64,000 nucleotides of DNA from Deltaproteobacteria bacterium (GTDB taxonomy: Bacteria > Myxococcota_A > Polyangia > Polyangiales > Houyiibacteriaceae): the NCBI GenBank assembly GCA_017644045.1, contig JAEPMI010000006.1, positions 274,980 through 338,979 on the forward strand. Reading direction: 5' to 3'. Numbering within the stretch: the first letter of the stretch is position 1; each line of letters starts with the position of its first letter. Shown here one piece after another: positions 37,741 to 46,930 of this stretch. The notes under the pieces are model-generated. The model saw only the letters and a list, made by a program, of their open reading frames with translations. It was not told the origin of the DNA and searched no databases. The translations under genes and the position numbers were made by a program.

Positions 37741-37755
37741 TTGCGCGACGCGCAA
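37741..37755. promoter_or_regulatory. Perfect 15-base palindrome
   Basis: TTGCGCG-A-CGCGCAA is a perfect inverted repeat in the 199-base gap between the lipase-like gene and the HiPIP start. GTTGCG and its complement recur several times around it. It may be a protein-binding site for the HiPIP promoter or a simple hairpin after the lipase stop; no T tract follows, so it is not a convincing terminator. Confidence 0.35.
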
Positions 37756-37779
37756 AACGTTCGCCGCAACGATGTGCGA

Positions 37780-39045
37780 TCAGTTGGGCTCTTCGCCGAC
37801 CGGATCCTCGTCCGTGTCCGCGGCATCGGTCGCCTGCGGCACGTTCGCCGCGCATCGATCCAGCGCCCGAGAGACATGCTCCAGGACTTCCTCGTCGCTC
37901 AGCGCACCCACATGGGTCGCCTCGAAGCCACGAATCAGCTCGGCCTCACGCTGAGCCTCCTCTCGAAGCTGACTCTGAATGGGCACCACTCCGTCGTCCG
38001 GGCCCTCGGGAGCGAACGTGAAGAGCAGGTGGTAGGGGATCGAGTCCGGCAGCGGCTCGCGATAGAGCGTCCGCAAGAACCCCCCGTCGGGCACCAGGTC
38101 GTACCAGGCAGGAACGACATCCGGCGCCATCCGCACTCCGGTCTCGGCGGAGTCCATTCCGCCGAGCGGTGATGCGACGGTCGTGAGCCCGCGAACGTTC
38201 GTCGGATGCTCGGCCTCGAGCTGCCGCGAGAGCGCCTCGCGCGTGACCACGCCTCCCATCGAGTGCACCACGAGGCAGATGTGAGGCGCGCCGGTCGAGA
38301 CGCGCGTCTCGGTGATCGATTGACTGAGGAACTCACCCAGAGGGGCGAGACGCAGCCCCGACGGGAACGAGAAGATCCAAGGCTGGAAGCGCTCCGTGTC
38401 GAGTGCGTCGATCATGGCCTCGAACTGCTGCGGATAGCCGGCCATCCCGTGCACGAAGAGGACCGGGATTCGTTCGGGGTCGTACTCCTGCAGGTAGTAG
38501 AGGCCCGGATGATGCGTCTGGATCATCTCGAGCGGCGTCCACACTCCGTCGTGCGCTGCTTCGGGACCGAATCGTTCGTCGTCGAGCTCCCCGACCAGCC
38601 CGGCCACCACGAGGCGGTCGTCGACCACCTCGGGCAGGAAGCGCTCGAGCGTGCCGTTCAAGACCACCTCGAGGTCTCCGACGCGCTCCCGCCGAGTCAT
38701 GTCGAAGACTCGGCTCGCGCCCGCGAGCTCGTCGTCGTCGATGTGCTGGTCGAGGTCCGAGTCGTAGAACGCCATCACCCGGTACCGGCCGGCCGTCGCC
38801 GGGAACACGAACGCCCCGGGAGTCTCCTGGACCACCGACTCCACCAGATGCAGCGGGGCGCCCGGGAAGTCGGGGATCCGAAGCAGGGCGACGGTTACGG
38901 GCCCCTCGGCCTGCGTCTCGACGACCACCTTTCCCTCGACCCTGCCGTACTGGTGGATGCGATCCAGATCGCTGTCGAGCTGGTTGAACATGCACCCCGA
39001 GAGAAAGACGAGTGCGGAGAGTGAGGAGGTCTCGATGCGACGCAT
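37780..39045 (-). CDS. Alpha/beta-hydrolase (lipase-like) lipoprotein
   Basis: The 421-residue protein begins with a lipoprotein signal peptide ending LSGC (Cys18). Residues about 35-130 form a beta-sandwich-like domain (VEGKVVVETQ; YRVMAFYDSDLDQHIDDDE, an acidic loop that could bind calcium). The catalytic domain shows the oxyanion segment PVLFVHGMAG and the nucleophile elbow LVVHSMGG (about residue 259), then DDGVVP and a later histidine, as in triacylglycerol lipases. It is probably an envelope-bound esterase. The tail is acidic. Confidence 0.85.
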   Translation of the reverse strand: MRRIETSSLSALVFLSGCMFNQLDSDLDRIHQYGRVEGKVVVETQAEGPVTVALLRIPDFPGAPLHLVESVVQETPGAFVFPATAGRYRVMAFYDSDLDQHIDDDELAGASRVFDMTRRERVGDLEVVLNGTLERFLPEVVDDRLVVAGLVGELDDERFGPEAAHDGVWTPLEMIQTHHPGLYYLQEYDPERIPVLFVHGMAGYPQQFEAMIDALDTERFQPWIFSFPSGLRLAPLGEFLSQSITETRVSTGAPHICLVVHSMGGVVTREALSRQLEAEHPTNVRGLTTVASPLGGMDSAETGVRMAPDVVPAWYDLVPDGGFLRTLYREPLPDSIPYHLLFTFAPEGPDDGVVPIQSQLREEAQREAELIRGFEATHVGALSDEEVLEHVSRALDRCAANVPQATDAADTDEDPVGEEPN

Positions 39046-39116
39046 GCCGGCGAAACGCTAGAGCGCGCGGGAGCGGGGGGTCAACGCCAGGCGTTCGCTC
39101 GGTCGCTCGAGGACCG

Positions 39117-40055
39117 TCAGCGGGGAAAGAGCTCGTCGAGCTCGCGGGCGAGGCCGTCGTCGATGTCCACGTCGAGCGCGCCGAGGTTCTGCTCCACCTG
39201 CGCGACACTGGTGGCGCCGGTGATGACGCTGCTGATCCCCGGCTGTGCCATCGCCCACGCGAGCGCGAGCTGAGCCGGGGCGACGTCGCGCTCGCGGGCG
39301 AGCGTGCTGAAGCGCCGCAGCTTGGGGAGATTCTCCGGGGTGAGCACCTCGTCGAGCCACTTCGTCTGGGCGCCGCGCGATCCATCAGGCGCGGTGCCGT
39401 CGTCGTACTTGCCGGTGAGCGCGCCTCCGGCGAGCGGGCTGAACACCACCACGCCCATGCCGGCCGTGCGGCAGAGCGGCACGACGCGCTTTTCGATGTG
39501 TCGGTCGAGCAGGCTGTAGGGCGGCTGCTCCACCACCGGCGGCGTCCAGCCGCGAAGCCGCGCCTTGCCCTGCGCCTCGAGGAGCGTGGACGGAGAAAAG
39601 CAGCTCGTGCCCCAGTAGAGGACCTTCCCCTGCCGGACGAGATCCTCCATGGCGCGCATCGTCTCGGTGAGCGGCGTGTCGGGATCCTCGCGATGACAGA
39701 AGTAGAGATCGAGGTAGTCGGTCCCCAGCCGCTTCAGGCTCCGTTCCACGCTCTCGACGATGTGCTTCCGGCTGAGGCCGCGGTCGTTCGGGTCGTCGCT
39801 CATCGGCCAGAAGACCTTGCTGGCGATGACGAAGCGGTGCCGCTCGCGGTCCTTCAGGAAGCGCCCGAAGACCTCCTCGGCGCGCCCGTTGGCGTAGACG
39901 TCCGCGAGGTCCACGTAGTTCATGCCGCCGTCCACGGCGCGCGCGAGCACCTCGTGGCTCGTGGCCTCGTCGATCGAGCCGCCGTGGGTGAGCCAACCGC
40001 CGATGGAGAGCGCGCTGACCTGGAGTCCGGTGTTGCCGAGCCGACGGTATTCCAT
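39117..40055 (-). CDS. Aldo/keto reductase
   Basis: The 312-residue protein has the complete tetrad: Asp49 and Tyr54 in YVDLADVY, Lys80 in IASKVFW and His121 in YFCHRED. The NADPH-binding end (ISSVITGATSVAQVEQNL) is also present. It resembles the potassium-channel beta-subunit/YghZ branch of the superfamily. An in-frame ATG at about 40067 is an alternative start. It is the last gene of an apparent three-gene set with an epimerase and an acyltransferase. Confidence 0.92.
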   Translation of the reverse strand: MEYRRLGNTGLQVSALSIGGWLTHGGSIDEATSHEVLARAVDGGMNYVDLADVYANGRAEEVFGRFLKDRERHRFVIASKVFWPMSDDPNDRGLSRKHIVESVERSLKRLGTDYLDLYFCHREDPDTPLTETMRAMEDLVRQGKVLYWGTSCFSPSTLLEAQGKARLRGWTPPVVEQPPYSLLDRHIEKRVVPLCRTAGMGVVVFSPLAGGALTGKYDDGTAPDGSRGAQTKWLDEVLTPENLPKLRRFSTLARERDVAPAQLALAWAMAQPGISSVITGATSVAQVEQNLGALDVDIDDGLARELDELFPR

Positions 40056-40078
40056 GGCGCCGGGCATACCACGGCGAG

Positions 40079-41113
40079 CTACTGGCGGCTGAGCCAGCGT
40101 TCGACGCGTCCGCGCAGAGAGCGCGGATTGCGCACCATCGAGCGGCGGCTGACCTCGGTGAGCTGCAGCGGCCAACGGACCGGGGTCTCGGGCTCGTAGC
40201 CGAGCACCTTCGCGGCGCGCTCTCCGTCGAGCACGCCGCCGAAGTGGAGCCGACCGCGGCTCACGTCGGGGTGGAAGTCGGCACGGATGGCGACGCGTCG
40301 GAGCCGGTAGAGCGGGCGCACGGCCGGGCCGGGGATGGGGACGTCCCTGCGCCCGAAGCGCGCGATGATGCGCGAGAGCGGCAGAGTGTCGAGACCGGGG
40401 ATGGTGAAGATGCCTTCGGCGTCGCTGCGCGCGGCGAGGAGCAGCGCGCGCGAGAGGTCTTCGTCGCTGATGACGTTGATCATCGGATCGAAACCCATCG
40501 GGCGCAGGCAGACCTTCGACTGCAGGTAGTCCCAGAGCTGGCTGCCGGCGCCGGGCGCGAGGCACTCGGCGCAGCGGAGCACGGCGATGGAGATCCGCGA
40601 CATGCCCATGCGTGCGCAGACGGCGAGGTCGGCCTCGACCCGGTCCAGAATGGTCTGTGGCGTGCGCGTCCCGATCCGCAGCGGGTGGTCCTCGTCGATG
40701 CGGACTGGCAAGCGCGCGTCGCGAGCGTAGACGCTGCCGAAGCTGCGGTACACGAAGCGGCGCACCGAAGGGACGCGCTCGGCGAAGTGGAGCAAGCGGC
40801 GCGTGCCCTCGACGTGGAGCGCGTGGGCGCGTTCGCCCTCCACCACAGCGCGGTGGGTCGCCATGTGGACGATGGTCGTGACGCCCTCCTCACGAACCGG
40901 GCCGAAGACGAGACTGCGAACCGAACGCTCGCGGGCGAGGTCCGCTTGGAGATGGGTGAGCCGGCCATCGAGCGCGAGTGAGCTCCGCTGCGGCTCGTTC
41001 CCCACGACCAACACGCGCTCGACGTCGGGGTCCGCGAGGAGCTTTCGGACCAGGGCCCGACCAACGGTGGTGGTGCCGCCCGTCACGAGCACTCGGCTCA
41101 TGGGTGCGCTCAT
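40079..41113 (-). CDS. NAD(P)-dependent epimerase/dehydratase family protein
   Basis: The 344-residue protein is an extended short-chain dehydrogenase. It opens VLVTGGTTTVGRALV, the Rossmann dinucleotide loop in a variant form, followed by HMATHRAV. The usual YxxxK is not evident: in FVYRSFGSVYAR the serine region is kept but the Lys is not. The C-terminal part is basic. Its start overlaps the acyltransferase stop by four bases, so a role in lipid or envelope glycolipid modification is plausible. Confidence 0.82.
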   Translation of the reverse strand: MSAPMSRVLVTGGTTTVGRALVRKLLADPDVERVLVVGNEPQRSSLALDGRLTHLQADLARERSVRSLVFGPVREEGVTTIVHMATHRAVVEGERAHALHVEGTRRLLHFAERVPSVRRFVYRSFGSVYARDARLPVRIDEDHPLRIGTRTPQTILDRVEADLAVCARMGMSRISIAVLRCAECLAPGAGSQLWDYLQSKVCLRPMGFDPMINVISDEDLSRALLLAARSDAEGIFTIPGLDTLPLSRIIARFGRRDVPIPGPAVRPLYRLRRVAIRADFHPDVSRGRLHFGGVLDGERAAKVLGYEPETPVRWPLQLTEVSRRSMVRNPRSLRGRVERWLSRQ

Positions 41114-41976
41114 CGGAAGAGCCCTTCCCGCTCGGCGAGCTGTCGGTCGATCAACTCCTGCACCGCCGACTGCACGCGCTCGGTGCCCTCACGAATGCGG
41201 ACGGGGTCGTCCGCGGCTTCGGGGTCACGCTCGAAGCGAATCGGCTCGCCGTACGCGAGGTGGTAGCGGACCGGCAGCGGCAGCGGCGTCGCCGGCACGG
41301 GCAGGAAGGGCGCGCCGAAGAGCCGGAGCGGCAAGCGGGCGATCTGCGGCATCTGCTCCTCCGCGCCGACGAGCCCGGCCGGGACGATGCTCGCGCCGTA
41401 CTTCATCGCCAGCTCGACGTGACCGCCGCGGAAGCGCTGCAGCTGGTAGCGCTGGCCGAAGCGCTTACTGATGCCGGGGACTCCCTCGGGGAAGATCAGC
41501 AGCAGCTCGTCTTCCTGCAGCAGGTACTCGACGTTGCGCCGCGCGCCGCCGACCACTCCAGCGCGCGCGAAGAGCAACCCGATGAAGGGCAGGCCGGCGA
41601 CGAAAGAGTCGGCGACAGCGCGCGGAAGGCGCGGCGGGTCGGTGCGGCGCAGCAGATCCGCGTAGATCATCATCGCGTCGAAGGGCAGCGTGCCGCTGTG
41701 GTTGGCCGCAACGATCACCGGCCCTGTCGCCGGGATGTGCGCGTGACCCTCGCTCTTCACACGGAACCAGCGGTCGTAGAGGAAGCCGGTCACGAAATGA
41801 GCGATCGCCGCTCCGTCCGGGTGCGCGCCGAAGACGTCGTAGCCGTGGCTCCGCTCGAAGGCGCGCCGCTCCTCGGCCAACATCGCGCGAAAGCGCTCGC
41901 GCTCTCGACGCGGTGCGACCACCTTCGCCAGGAGGCGGATCCAGTCGGGGGTGTCGATCAGCTCGCCACGGGCCAT
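41110..41976 (-). CDS. Lysophospholipid acyltransferase (PlsC-like)
   Basis: The 288-residue protein has the acyltransferase motif NHSGTLPFD (residues 92-100, catalytic His93; the wider-spaced variant seen in a diacylglycerol-acyltransferase-like subgroup), the FPEGVPGISK motif near 165, and VPAGLVGAEEQMP further on. It should transfer an acyl chain to a glycerol- or lysophospholipid at the inner membrane. It is the first gene of the set with the epimerase and the aldo/keto reductase. Confidence 0.88.
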   Translation of the reverse strand: MARGELIDTPDWIRLLAKVVAPRRERERFRAMLAEERRAFERSHGYDVFGAHPDGAAIAHFVTGFLYDRWFRVKSEGHAHIPATGPVIVAANHSGTLPFDAMMIYADLLRRTDPPRLPRAVADSFVAGLPFIGLLFARAGVVGGARRNVEYLLQEDELLLIFPEGVPGISKRFGQRYQLQRFRGGHVELAMKYGASIVPAGLVGAEEQMPQIARLPLRLFGAPFLPVPATPLPLPVRYHLAYGEPIRFERDPEAADDPVRIREGTERVQSAVQELIDRQLAEREGLFR

Positions 41977-42097
41977 CCGCTCTCCATCACCCTTCGTGAC
42001 GGTTGCAACATCGGGTCCATGCCGAAAGCCCGGCGTCGCACGGACGCCGACGCCACGAGTGCATGTTCCGCCCGACCCGGCGCAGGGATTGCGCGGC

Positions 42098-42946
42098 TCA
42101 GGCGCGAGCAGGGCGGAGGGCGCAGCCGTCGAGGGTGATGCGGTACATGACGCGCCGCTCCCCCGGGTAGTCGTTGCGGGCGTAGTGCCAGGTGCAGCGG
42201 TTGTCCCAGAAGGCGACCGAGCCCGGTTCCCATCGGAACTTGGCGACCCGCGCCGGCCGGACCGCGTTCCAGTAGAGGTAGGCCAGGAAGGGGATCGAGC
42301 GCACCAGGCTCCACCCTTCGAAGCCGACGGTGAACCCGGGGTTGACGTAGAGCGCCTCGCGGCCCGAGAGCGGGTGCTCGATGACCGCGGGATGCACCGG
42401 GTCGTCCATCGCGTCGGCGGCCTCGGCGTTGTAGCTCTGGTGCTGGCTCTGGGTGAGCCAGCGGAGGACCTTCGCGCGAGACCCGAAGACGTGCTTCGAG
42501 GAGTGCCTGGCGCGCATCGTCCGGAGCTTCCGCCGTACCGGCGCAGGCAAGCTCTCGAAGGCGTCGTACATGCTCACGAACCACGTGTCGCCGCCGGTGG
42601 TCGGCAGCTCGCGCGCGACCAGGATCGACCCGAGCGCTGGCTCCTCGTCGTAGGAATGGTCGGTGTGCCAGCCGCCGCCGATGTTGATGCGGTCGCCCGG
42701 CTCCTTCCGGACCATCGCGATCTCGGGGTAATCGGCGTTCTTTTCGAAGAAGCGATTGACGTTGATGGACCCGAAGCGTTGCGCGAACGCGATGTGGTCC
42801 TCCTCGCTCAGCTCCTGGCCGCGAAAGAAGAGGAGTCCGTGGCGATCGAAGAGCTCGCGGATGCGCGTGAAGGTCGACTCGTCGAGCTGGCGCAGGTCGA
42901 CGCCCGTGATCTCGATTCCAGCGCCAGGATGCGGTCGGGACTGCAT
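42098..42946 (-). CDS. TauD/TfdA-family 2-oxoglutarate dioxygenase
   Basis: Starting at ATG 42946 (GGGAG just upstream) the protein is 282 residues. The iron ligands are His94 and Asp96 in WHTDHS and His254 in CTWHYARND, with the 2-oxoglutarate-binding Arg a few residues later (RRVMYRI). Proteins of this family hydroxylate small acids, taurine being the classic case. The substrate here is unknown. The gene is divergent from the MopE/RCC1 lipoprotein, with 61 bases between starts. Confidence 0.9.
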   Translation of the reverse strand: MQSRPHPGAGIEITGVDLRQLDESTFTRIRELFDRHGLLFFRGQELSEEDHIAFAQRFGSINVNRFFEKNADYPEIAMVRKEPGDRINIGGGWHTDHSYDEEPALGSILVARELPTTGGDTWFVSMYDAFESLPAPVRRKLRTMRARHSSKHVFGSRAKVLRWLTQSQHQSYNAEAADAMDDPVHPAVIEHPLSGREALYVNPGFTVGFEGWSLVRSIPFLAYLYWNAVRPARVAKFRWEPGSVAFWDNRCTWHYARNDYPGERRVMYRITLDGCALRPARA

Positions 42947-43007
42947 GTTCTCCCGTCCCACTATAGCGTGGGTTTCGGCCGCCCCGGGGCGGGGGGTACC
43001 CTGACCC

Positions 43008-46000
43008 ATGCGGAGCTGGCGTTGGGGGGTGCTCGGTCTGTTGCTCGTGGCCTGCGGGGACGACGGATCGGGAGGTGGGGATGCCGGCGAGAGCTGCGCG
43101 CGGCACGAGGACTGCGACGACGGGGTCTACTGCAACGGCGAGGAGCTGTGCCGCCCTGGCGATCCGACGGCCGACCCCTTCGGGTGCACGCCCGGCGAGG
43201 ACCCCTGCATGGAGGGGCAGAGCTGCGACAACGAGCGCGCGGACTGCTTCACCGACTGTGGCTTCGCGCCGGACGCGGACGGCGACGGACACCCGGCGAT
43301 CGGCTGCGGGGGCGACGACTGCGACGACGCCGACCCGAACCGATACCCAGGGAACACGGAGGTCTGCGACGACGGCCACGACGAGGACTGCGATCCGATG
43401 ACCCTCGGCGGCCGTGACCTGGACGGAGACGGTGAGGTCGACGCCGCGTGCTGCAACGACGACCGGTGCGGCACCGATTGCAACGACCGCCGACGGGACG
43501 CTCGGCCCGGTCTGCCCGAGTCCTGCGACTCGCTCGACAACGACTGCGACGGGATGCTCGACGAGGGGGTCCTGGTCGAAGGCTTCGTGGACATGGACGT
43601 CGATCTGCACGGCGACCCCTCGATGCCGATCAGCGCGTGCGCGGACACGCCAGGCTTCTCGGTGGTGGGCGACGACTGCGATGACAGCGAGCCCCACCGG
43701 CACGGAGCGCAGGTCGAGGTCTGCGACGCGATCGACAACGACTGCGACGGCACGGTCGACGAGTCGCCGGCGTCGGTGACCTGGTACCGAGACGCGGACG
43801 CCGACGGCTTCGGCAGCGCCGCGGCGGGCACGACCGTCTCGTGCGTTCCGCCGGCCGGCCACGTGCTGCGCCTCGGAGACTGCGACGACACCGAAGCCCG
43901 CATCTCGCCGCTCGGCACCGAGCAGTGCAACGGGATCGACGACGACTGCGACGGGCGCGCCAACTACCAGATCGCGCCCGGCGACACCGAAGACGACGAC
44001 GGCGACGGCTACGCGGACGCGACCTGTGGCGGTGACGACTGCAACGACGCGAGCGCTGATGCCCATCCCGGCGCGACGGAGCTGATGAACTTCCTCGACG
44101 ATGACTGCGACGGCACCATCGACGAGGCGCCGGACACGGTGCCCTGGTACGTCGACCGCGACCGCGATGGGTTCGGCACCGACTCCGAGCCGAGCATCGA
44201 GTCCGCCGAGCCGGTGGCCGGCCGCGCGCCCCGCGCCGGCGACTGCGACGACGCCGACGCGACCATCCGGCCCGGCTGGCCCGACGGCTGCGACGGCATC
44301 GACGAGGACTGCGACGGGAACGTCGACGAGGCGGCGCCGCTGGTCGCGTTCTACGCCGACCTCGATGGCGACGGATTCGGCTTCGCCGGCGCCGAGCCGG
44401 TGCTGGCGTGCGCCATGCCGGCGGGAACGGCGCTGAACCCGGACGACTGCGACGACACGGTCGCGACGACCTTCCCCACGGCGCCCGAGCGGTGCAACGG
44501 GGCCGACGACGACTGCGACGGGTCGACCGACGAGGAGAGCGACCAGGTCTGGTACCCGGACAGCGACGGCGACGGCTACGGCGCGATGGCGGGGGCGATC
44601 ATGACCTGCCTCCCCGGCAGTGGCTTCGTGGCCGACTCCGGGGACTGCGACGACACGGACGCGACCGTGAACCCCGGCGCGAGCGAGGCCTGTAACCTCT
44701 TCGACGAGGACTGCGACGGCATGGTCGACGAAGGCGCGAACGCCGAGTGCGCCGACATCCCCTTCGGGACCGGTGTGTGCACCTCCGGCGCGTGCGTCGC
44801 GACCTGCGACACCAACCGTGGCGACTGTGACGGACAGCCGCTGACGGGCTGTGAGACCGACACCGGGCGCTCGCCGCAACACTGCGGCGGGTGCGGGATG
44901 ATCTGCTCGCCGGGCGACAGCTGTGGCGCGGCGACGTTGGGTACGTGCGACATGGCGCCGGTGGACATGATCGCCGCCGGCCACGATCAGATCTACGCGC
45001 TCCGCCGGGGTGGTGGCCTCGCCGCGTGGGGCGAGAACGGCAACGGCCAGGTGGGTGACGGATCGACGACCGACGCGACCGCTCCGATCGCGACCGTCGT
45101 GCCGCGGCTGGTCTCGGTCGACGCGGGCTCGCTCGGCGGCATGGGCATCACGGCCGACGGACGGGCCTACTCTTGGGGCCGGAACCTCAACGGGAGCCTG
45201 GGCGATGGGACCCAGACCATCCGGCCCGCCGGCGTCTACGTGCGCAACCTGCCCGGGACCGTGCAGGACGTCTCGATGGGTCGCATCCACGCCTGCGCCG
45301 TCGTGGAAGTCGATGAAGGCGACGGCCCCATTCACCCGGTCTACTGCTGGGGCAACGGGCGCGCGATCGGCACGGCGAGCCAGGCGAGCTCGAACCTGCC
45401 CGTGCGAGTCGCCGGCATCACCGACGCCATCGCCGTGCACGTCGGTGGCATCGAGAACCCGAGCGGCTTCCCAGCCGTGATCTATTCCTGCGCGCTGCGC
45501 GACTCCGGGTCCGGCGTCTATGCCTCCTGCTGGGGCGCCAACGACGGCGGCGGGCTCGGCACGGGCGACACGGTCGAACGCGCCACGCCAGCCAACGTGG
45601 TCTCCTTCCCTCCGGACGCACTCGAGTTCGCGTCGGGCTTCGGCGACGCGACCTGCGTGCGCACGGCGTCGAGGCGGGTGTTCTGCTGGGGCGCGGGTGC
45701 CCTCGGCGACGGAAGCACCGCACGTCGCACGAGCCCTGTCGCCGTCAGTGGCATCGACGACGCGCTCGAGGTCGCCTACACCTCCTCGGGCACCCGAGCC
45801 ATGGGCTGCGTGATCCGCAACGCCGACGGCGATCGTGAGGTCTGGTGCTGGGGGAACTGCGGATCGAGTGCGTTCACCCTCCCCGGCTGCACGCTGAACG
45901 CGAACATCACCGTGCCGGTGCCCATCGTTCGGGGTGACGGGACGCGCCTCACCGGCGCGATGCACGTGGCGGCGTTCGACATCGGCGGCTGCGCGGTGCT

Positions 46001-46109
46001 CGACACCGGAGCCGTGGAGTGCTGGGGGGAGAACAACAGCGGCGAGCTGGGCCGAAGCAGCATCGGGCCGCCGACCCCCATCCCCGCACCAGCCGTCGGG
46101 CTCCCTTAG
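43008..46109 (+). CDS. MopE-repeat / RCC1 beta-propeller lipoprotein
   Basis: The 1,033-residue protein begins with a lipoprotein signal (LLLVACGDD, Cys at 16). Residues about 90-580 carry eight MopE-type repeats of the form CDD.D....PG..E.C...D.DCDG; the fifth lacks its second Cys. A short Cys-rich link (CGGCGMICSPGDSC) follows. The last 390 residues hold about seven RCC1-like repeats with CWG or SWG turns (AWGENGNGQVGDG; CWGENNSGELG), which would make a seven-bladed propeller. Acidic Cys-rich repeats of this type bind metal and are frequent in myxobacterial surface proteins. The stop overlaps the end of a convergent gene by four bases. A long minus-strand frame over this gene is an artefact of its repeat composition. 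Confidence 0.9.
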   Translation: MRSWRWGVLGLLLVACGDDGSGGGDAGESCARHEDCDDGVYCNGEELCRPGDPTADPFGCTPGEDPCMEGQSCDNERADCFTDCGFAPDADGDGHPAIGCGGDDCDDADPNRYPGNTEVCDDGHDEDCDPMTLGGRDLDGDGEVDAACCNDDRCGTDCNDRRRDARPGLPESCDSLDNDCDGMLDEGVLVEGFVDMDVDLHGDPSMPISACADTPGFSVVGDDCDDSEPHRHGAQVEVCDAIDNDCDGTVDESPASVTWYRDADADGFGSAAAGTTVSCVPPAGHVLRLGDCDDTEARISPLGTEQCNGIDDDCDGRANYQIAPGDTEDDDGDGYADATCGGDDCNDASADAHPGATELMNFLDDDCDGTIDEAPDTVPWYVDRDRDGFGTDSEPSIESAEPVAGRAPRAGDCDDADATIRPGWPDGCDGIDEDCDGNVDEAAPLVAFYADLDGDGFGFAGAEPVLACAMPAGTALNPDDCDDTVATTFPTAPERCNGADDDCDGSTDEESDQVWYPDSDGDGYGAMAGAIMTCLPGSGFVADSGDCDDTDATVNPGASEACNLFDEDCDGMVDEGANAECADIPFGTGVCTSGACVATCDTNRGDCDGQPLTGCETDTGRSPQHCGGCGMICSPGDSCGAATLGTCDMAPVDMIAAGHDQIYALRRGGGLAAWGENGNGQVGDGSTTDATAPIATVVPRLVSVDAGSLGGMGITADGRAYSWGRNLNGSLGDGTQTIRPAGVYVRNLPGTVQDVSMGRIHACAVVEVDEGDGPIHPVYCWGNGRAIGTASQASSNLPVRVAGITDAIAVHVGGIENPSGFPAVIYSCALRDSGSGVYASCWGANDGGGLGTGDTVERATPANVVSFPPDALEFASGFGDATCVRTASRRVFCWGAGALGDGSTARRTSPVAVSGIDDALEVAYTSSGTRAMGCVIRNADGDREVWCWGNCGSSAFTLPGCTLNANITVPVPIVRGDGTRLTGAMHVAAFDIGGCAVLDTGAVECWGENNSGELGRSSIGPPTPIPAPAVGLP

Positions 46110-46930
46110 TACGGCCCCCAGCCGCCCATGCCGGTCGCCCAGCCCATCGAGTAGCGGGCATTGATCTCGCTCAGCGGGTGGAAGCCGCCCGCGTGCCGAA
46201 AGGCGTCGACGCCGAATGGGCCACGGTAGCCGGTGTCGCGCAGCGCGAGCGCGACGCGATCCAAGGCGTCGTGAAGCGCGCGTGTCTCTGCGCGGCCGAG
46301 GGCGTCCGGCGCGCGCACGCTCTCACGCCACTGAGTGCCGTCGACGCGCTGCATCGTCACCTCGCCGCGATCGACCGAGGCGTCCTTCACGTACCCGTGG
46401 AGCGCGACCTCGAGCTCGAGCGCGAGCCGAGGAGCCGCGACGAGCGGACCGAGCGCGAGCCCGCCGTCGACCCAGGCGAGGTCCGCCTCCGACGGGGGGC
46501 CGTCGACGAAACGGTGACCGCGACCCGCGAACGTGTGCTCGCGGTGGACGATCCAGCGGCCGGTCGCGAGCAATCGGCGGGCCGCGTTCGCATCGTCGAG
46601 GCGTGTCTCGCCCTCGAGCGCCAGGAGCGCGTGGCTGAAGCTCCGGCCGTTCACCTGGCGCAAGATGTCGAACGATGGTGCGTCGGGAATGGTGGCCCCT
46701 GCTTCGGCGAGTCGGCGCAGGGCGCGAGGGGTCGGGCACCAGCACACGCCGGTCAGACCTCGCGGATCGCCGTCGCCGTCGACCCACACGTCGCCGTCCG
46801 GAAGGGACGACGCGAGCGCGGCCGCGTGCCGCCGGAGCGGAGCGAGCGTGCGCTTGGAGGGCGCATACGACGCCCCGAGCGCGAGCTCCTGGTCGGCGTC
46901 GAGGTTCAGGACCCAAGCGCGGCGCGTCAC
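46106..46930 (-). CDS. ATP-grasp-type protein
   Basis: The GTG at 46930 overlaps the stop of the upstream ferritin-like gene by four bases (GTGA) and gives 274 residues. An N-terminal nucleotide-fold segment (RAWVLNLDADQELALG) leads to ATP-grasp-like features: NGRSFSHALL, WIVHREHTFAGRGHRF and a C-terminal GVDAFRHAGGFHPLSEINARYSMG, where the EINARYS element normally holds magnesium. Such enzymes ligate carboxylates to amines or thiols. The substrate is unknown. Confidence 0.75.
   Translation of the reverse strand: MTRRAWVLNLDADQELALGASYAPSKRTLAPLRRHAAALASSLPDGDVWVDGDGDPRGLTGVCWCPTPRALRRLAEAGATIPDAPSFDILRQVNGRSFSHALLALEGETRLDDANAARRLLATGRWIVHREHTFAGRGHRFVDGPPSEADLAWVDGGLALGPLVAAPRLALELEVALHGYVKDASVDRGEVTMQRVDGTQWRESVRAPDALGRAETRALHDALDRVALALRDTGYRGPFGVDAFRHAGGFHPLSEINARYSMGWATGMGGWGPY

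Noticed and set aside
41958-45965. A 1,335-residue open frame on the minus strand over the MopE/RCC1 gene and its neighbours
   Set aside because: It spans several genes with clear domains on both strands, and its product is Arg/His/Gly-rich low-complexity sequence typical of a shadow frame in high-GC DNA.
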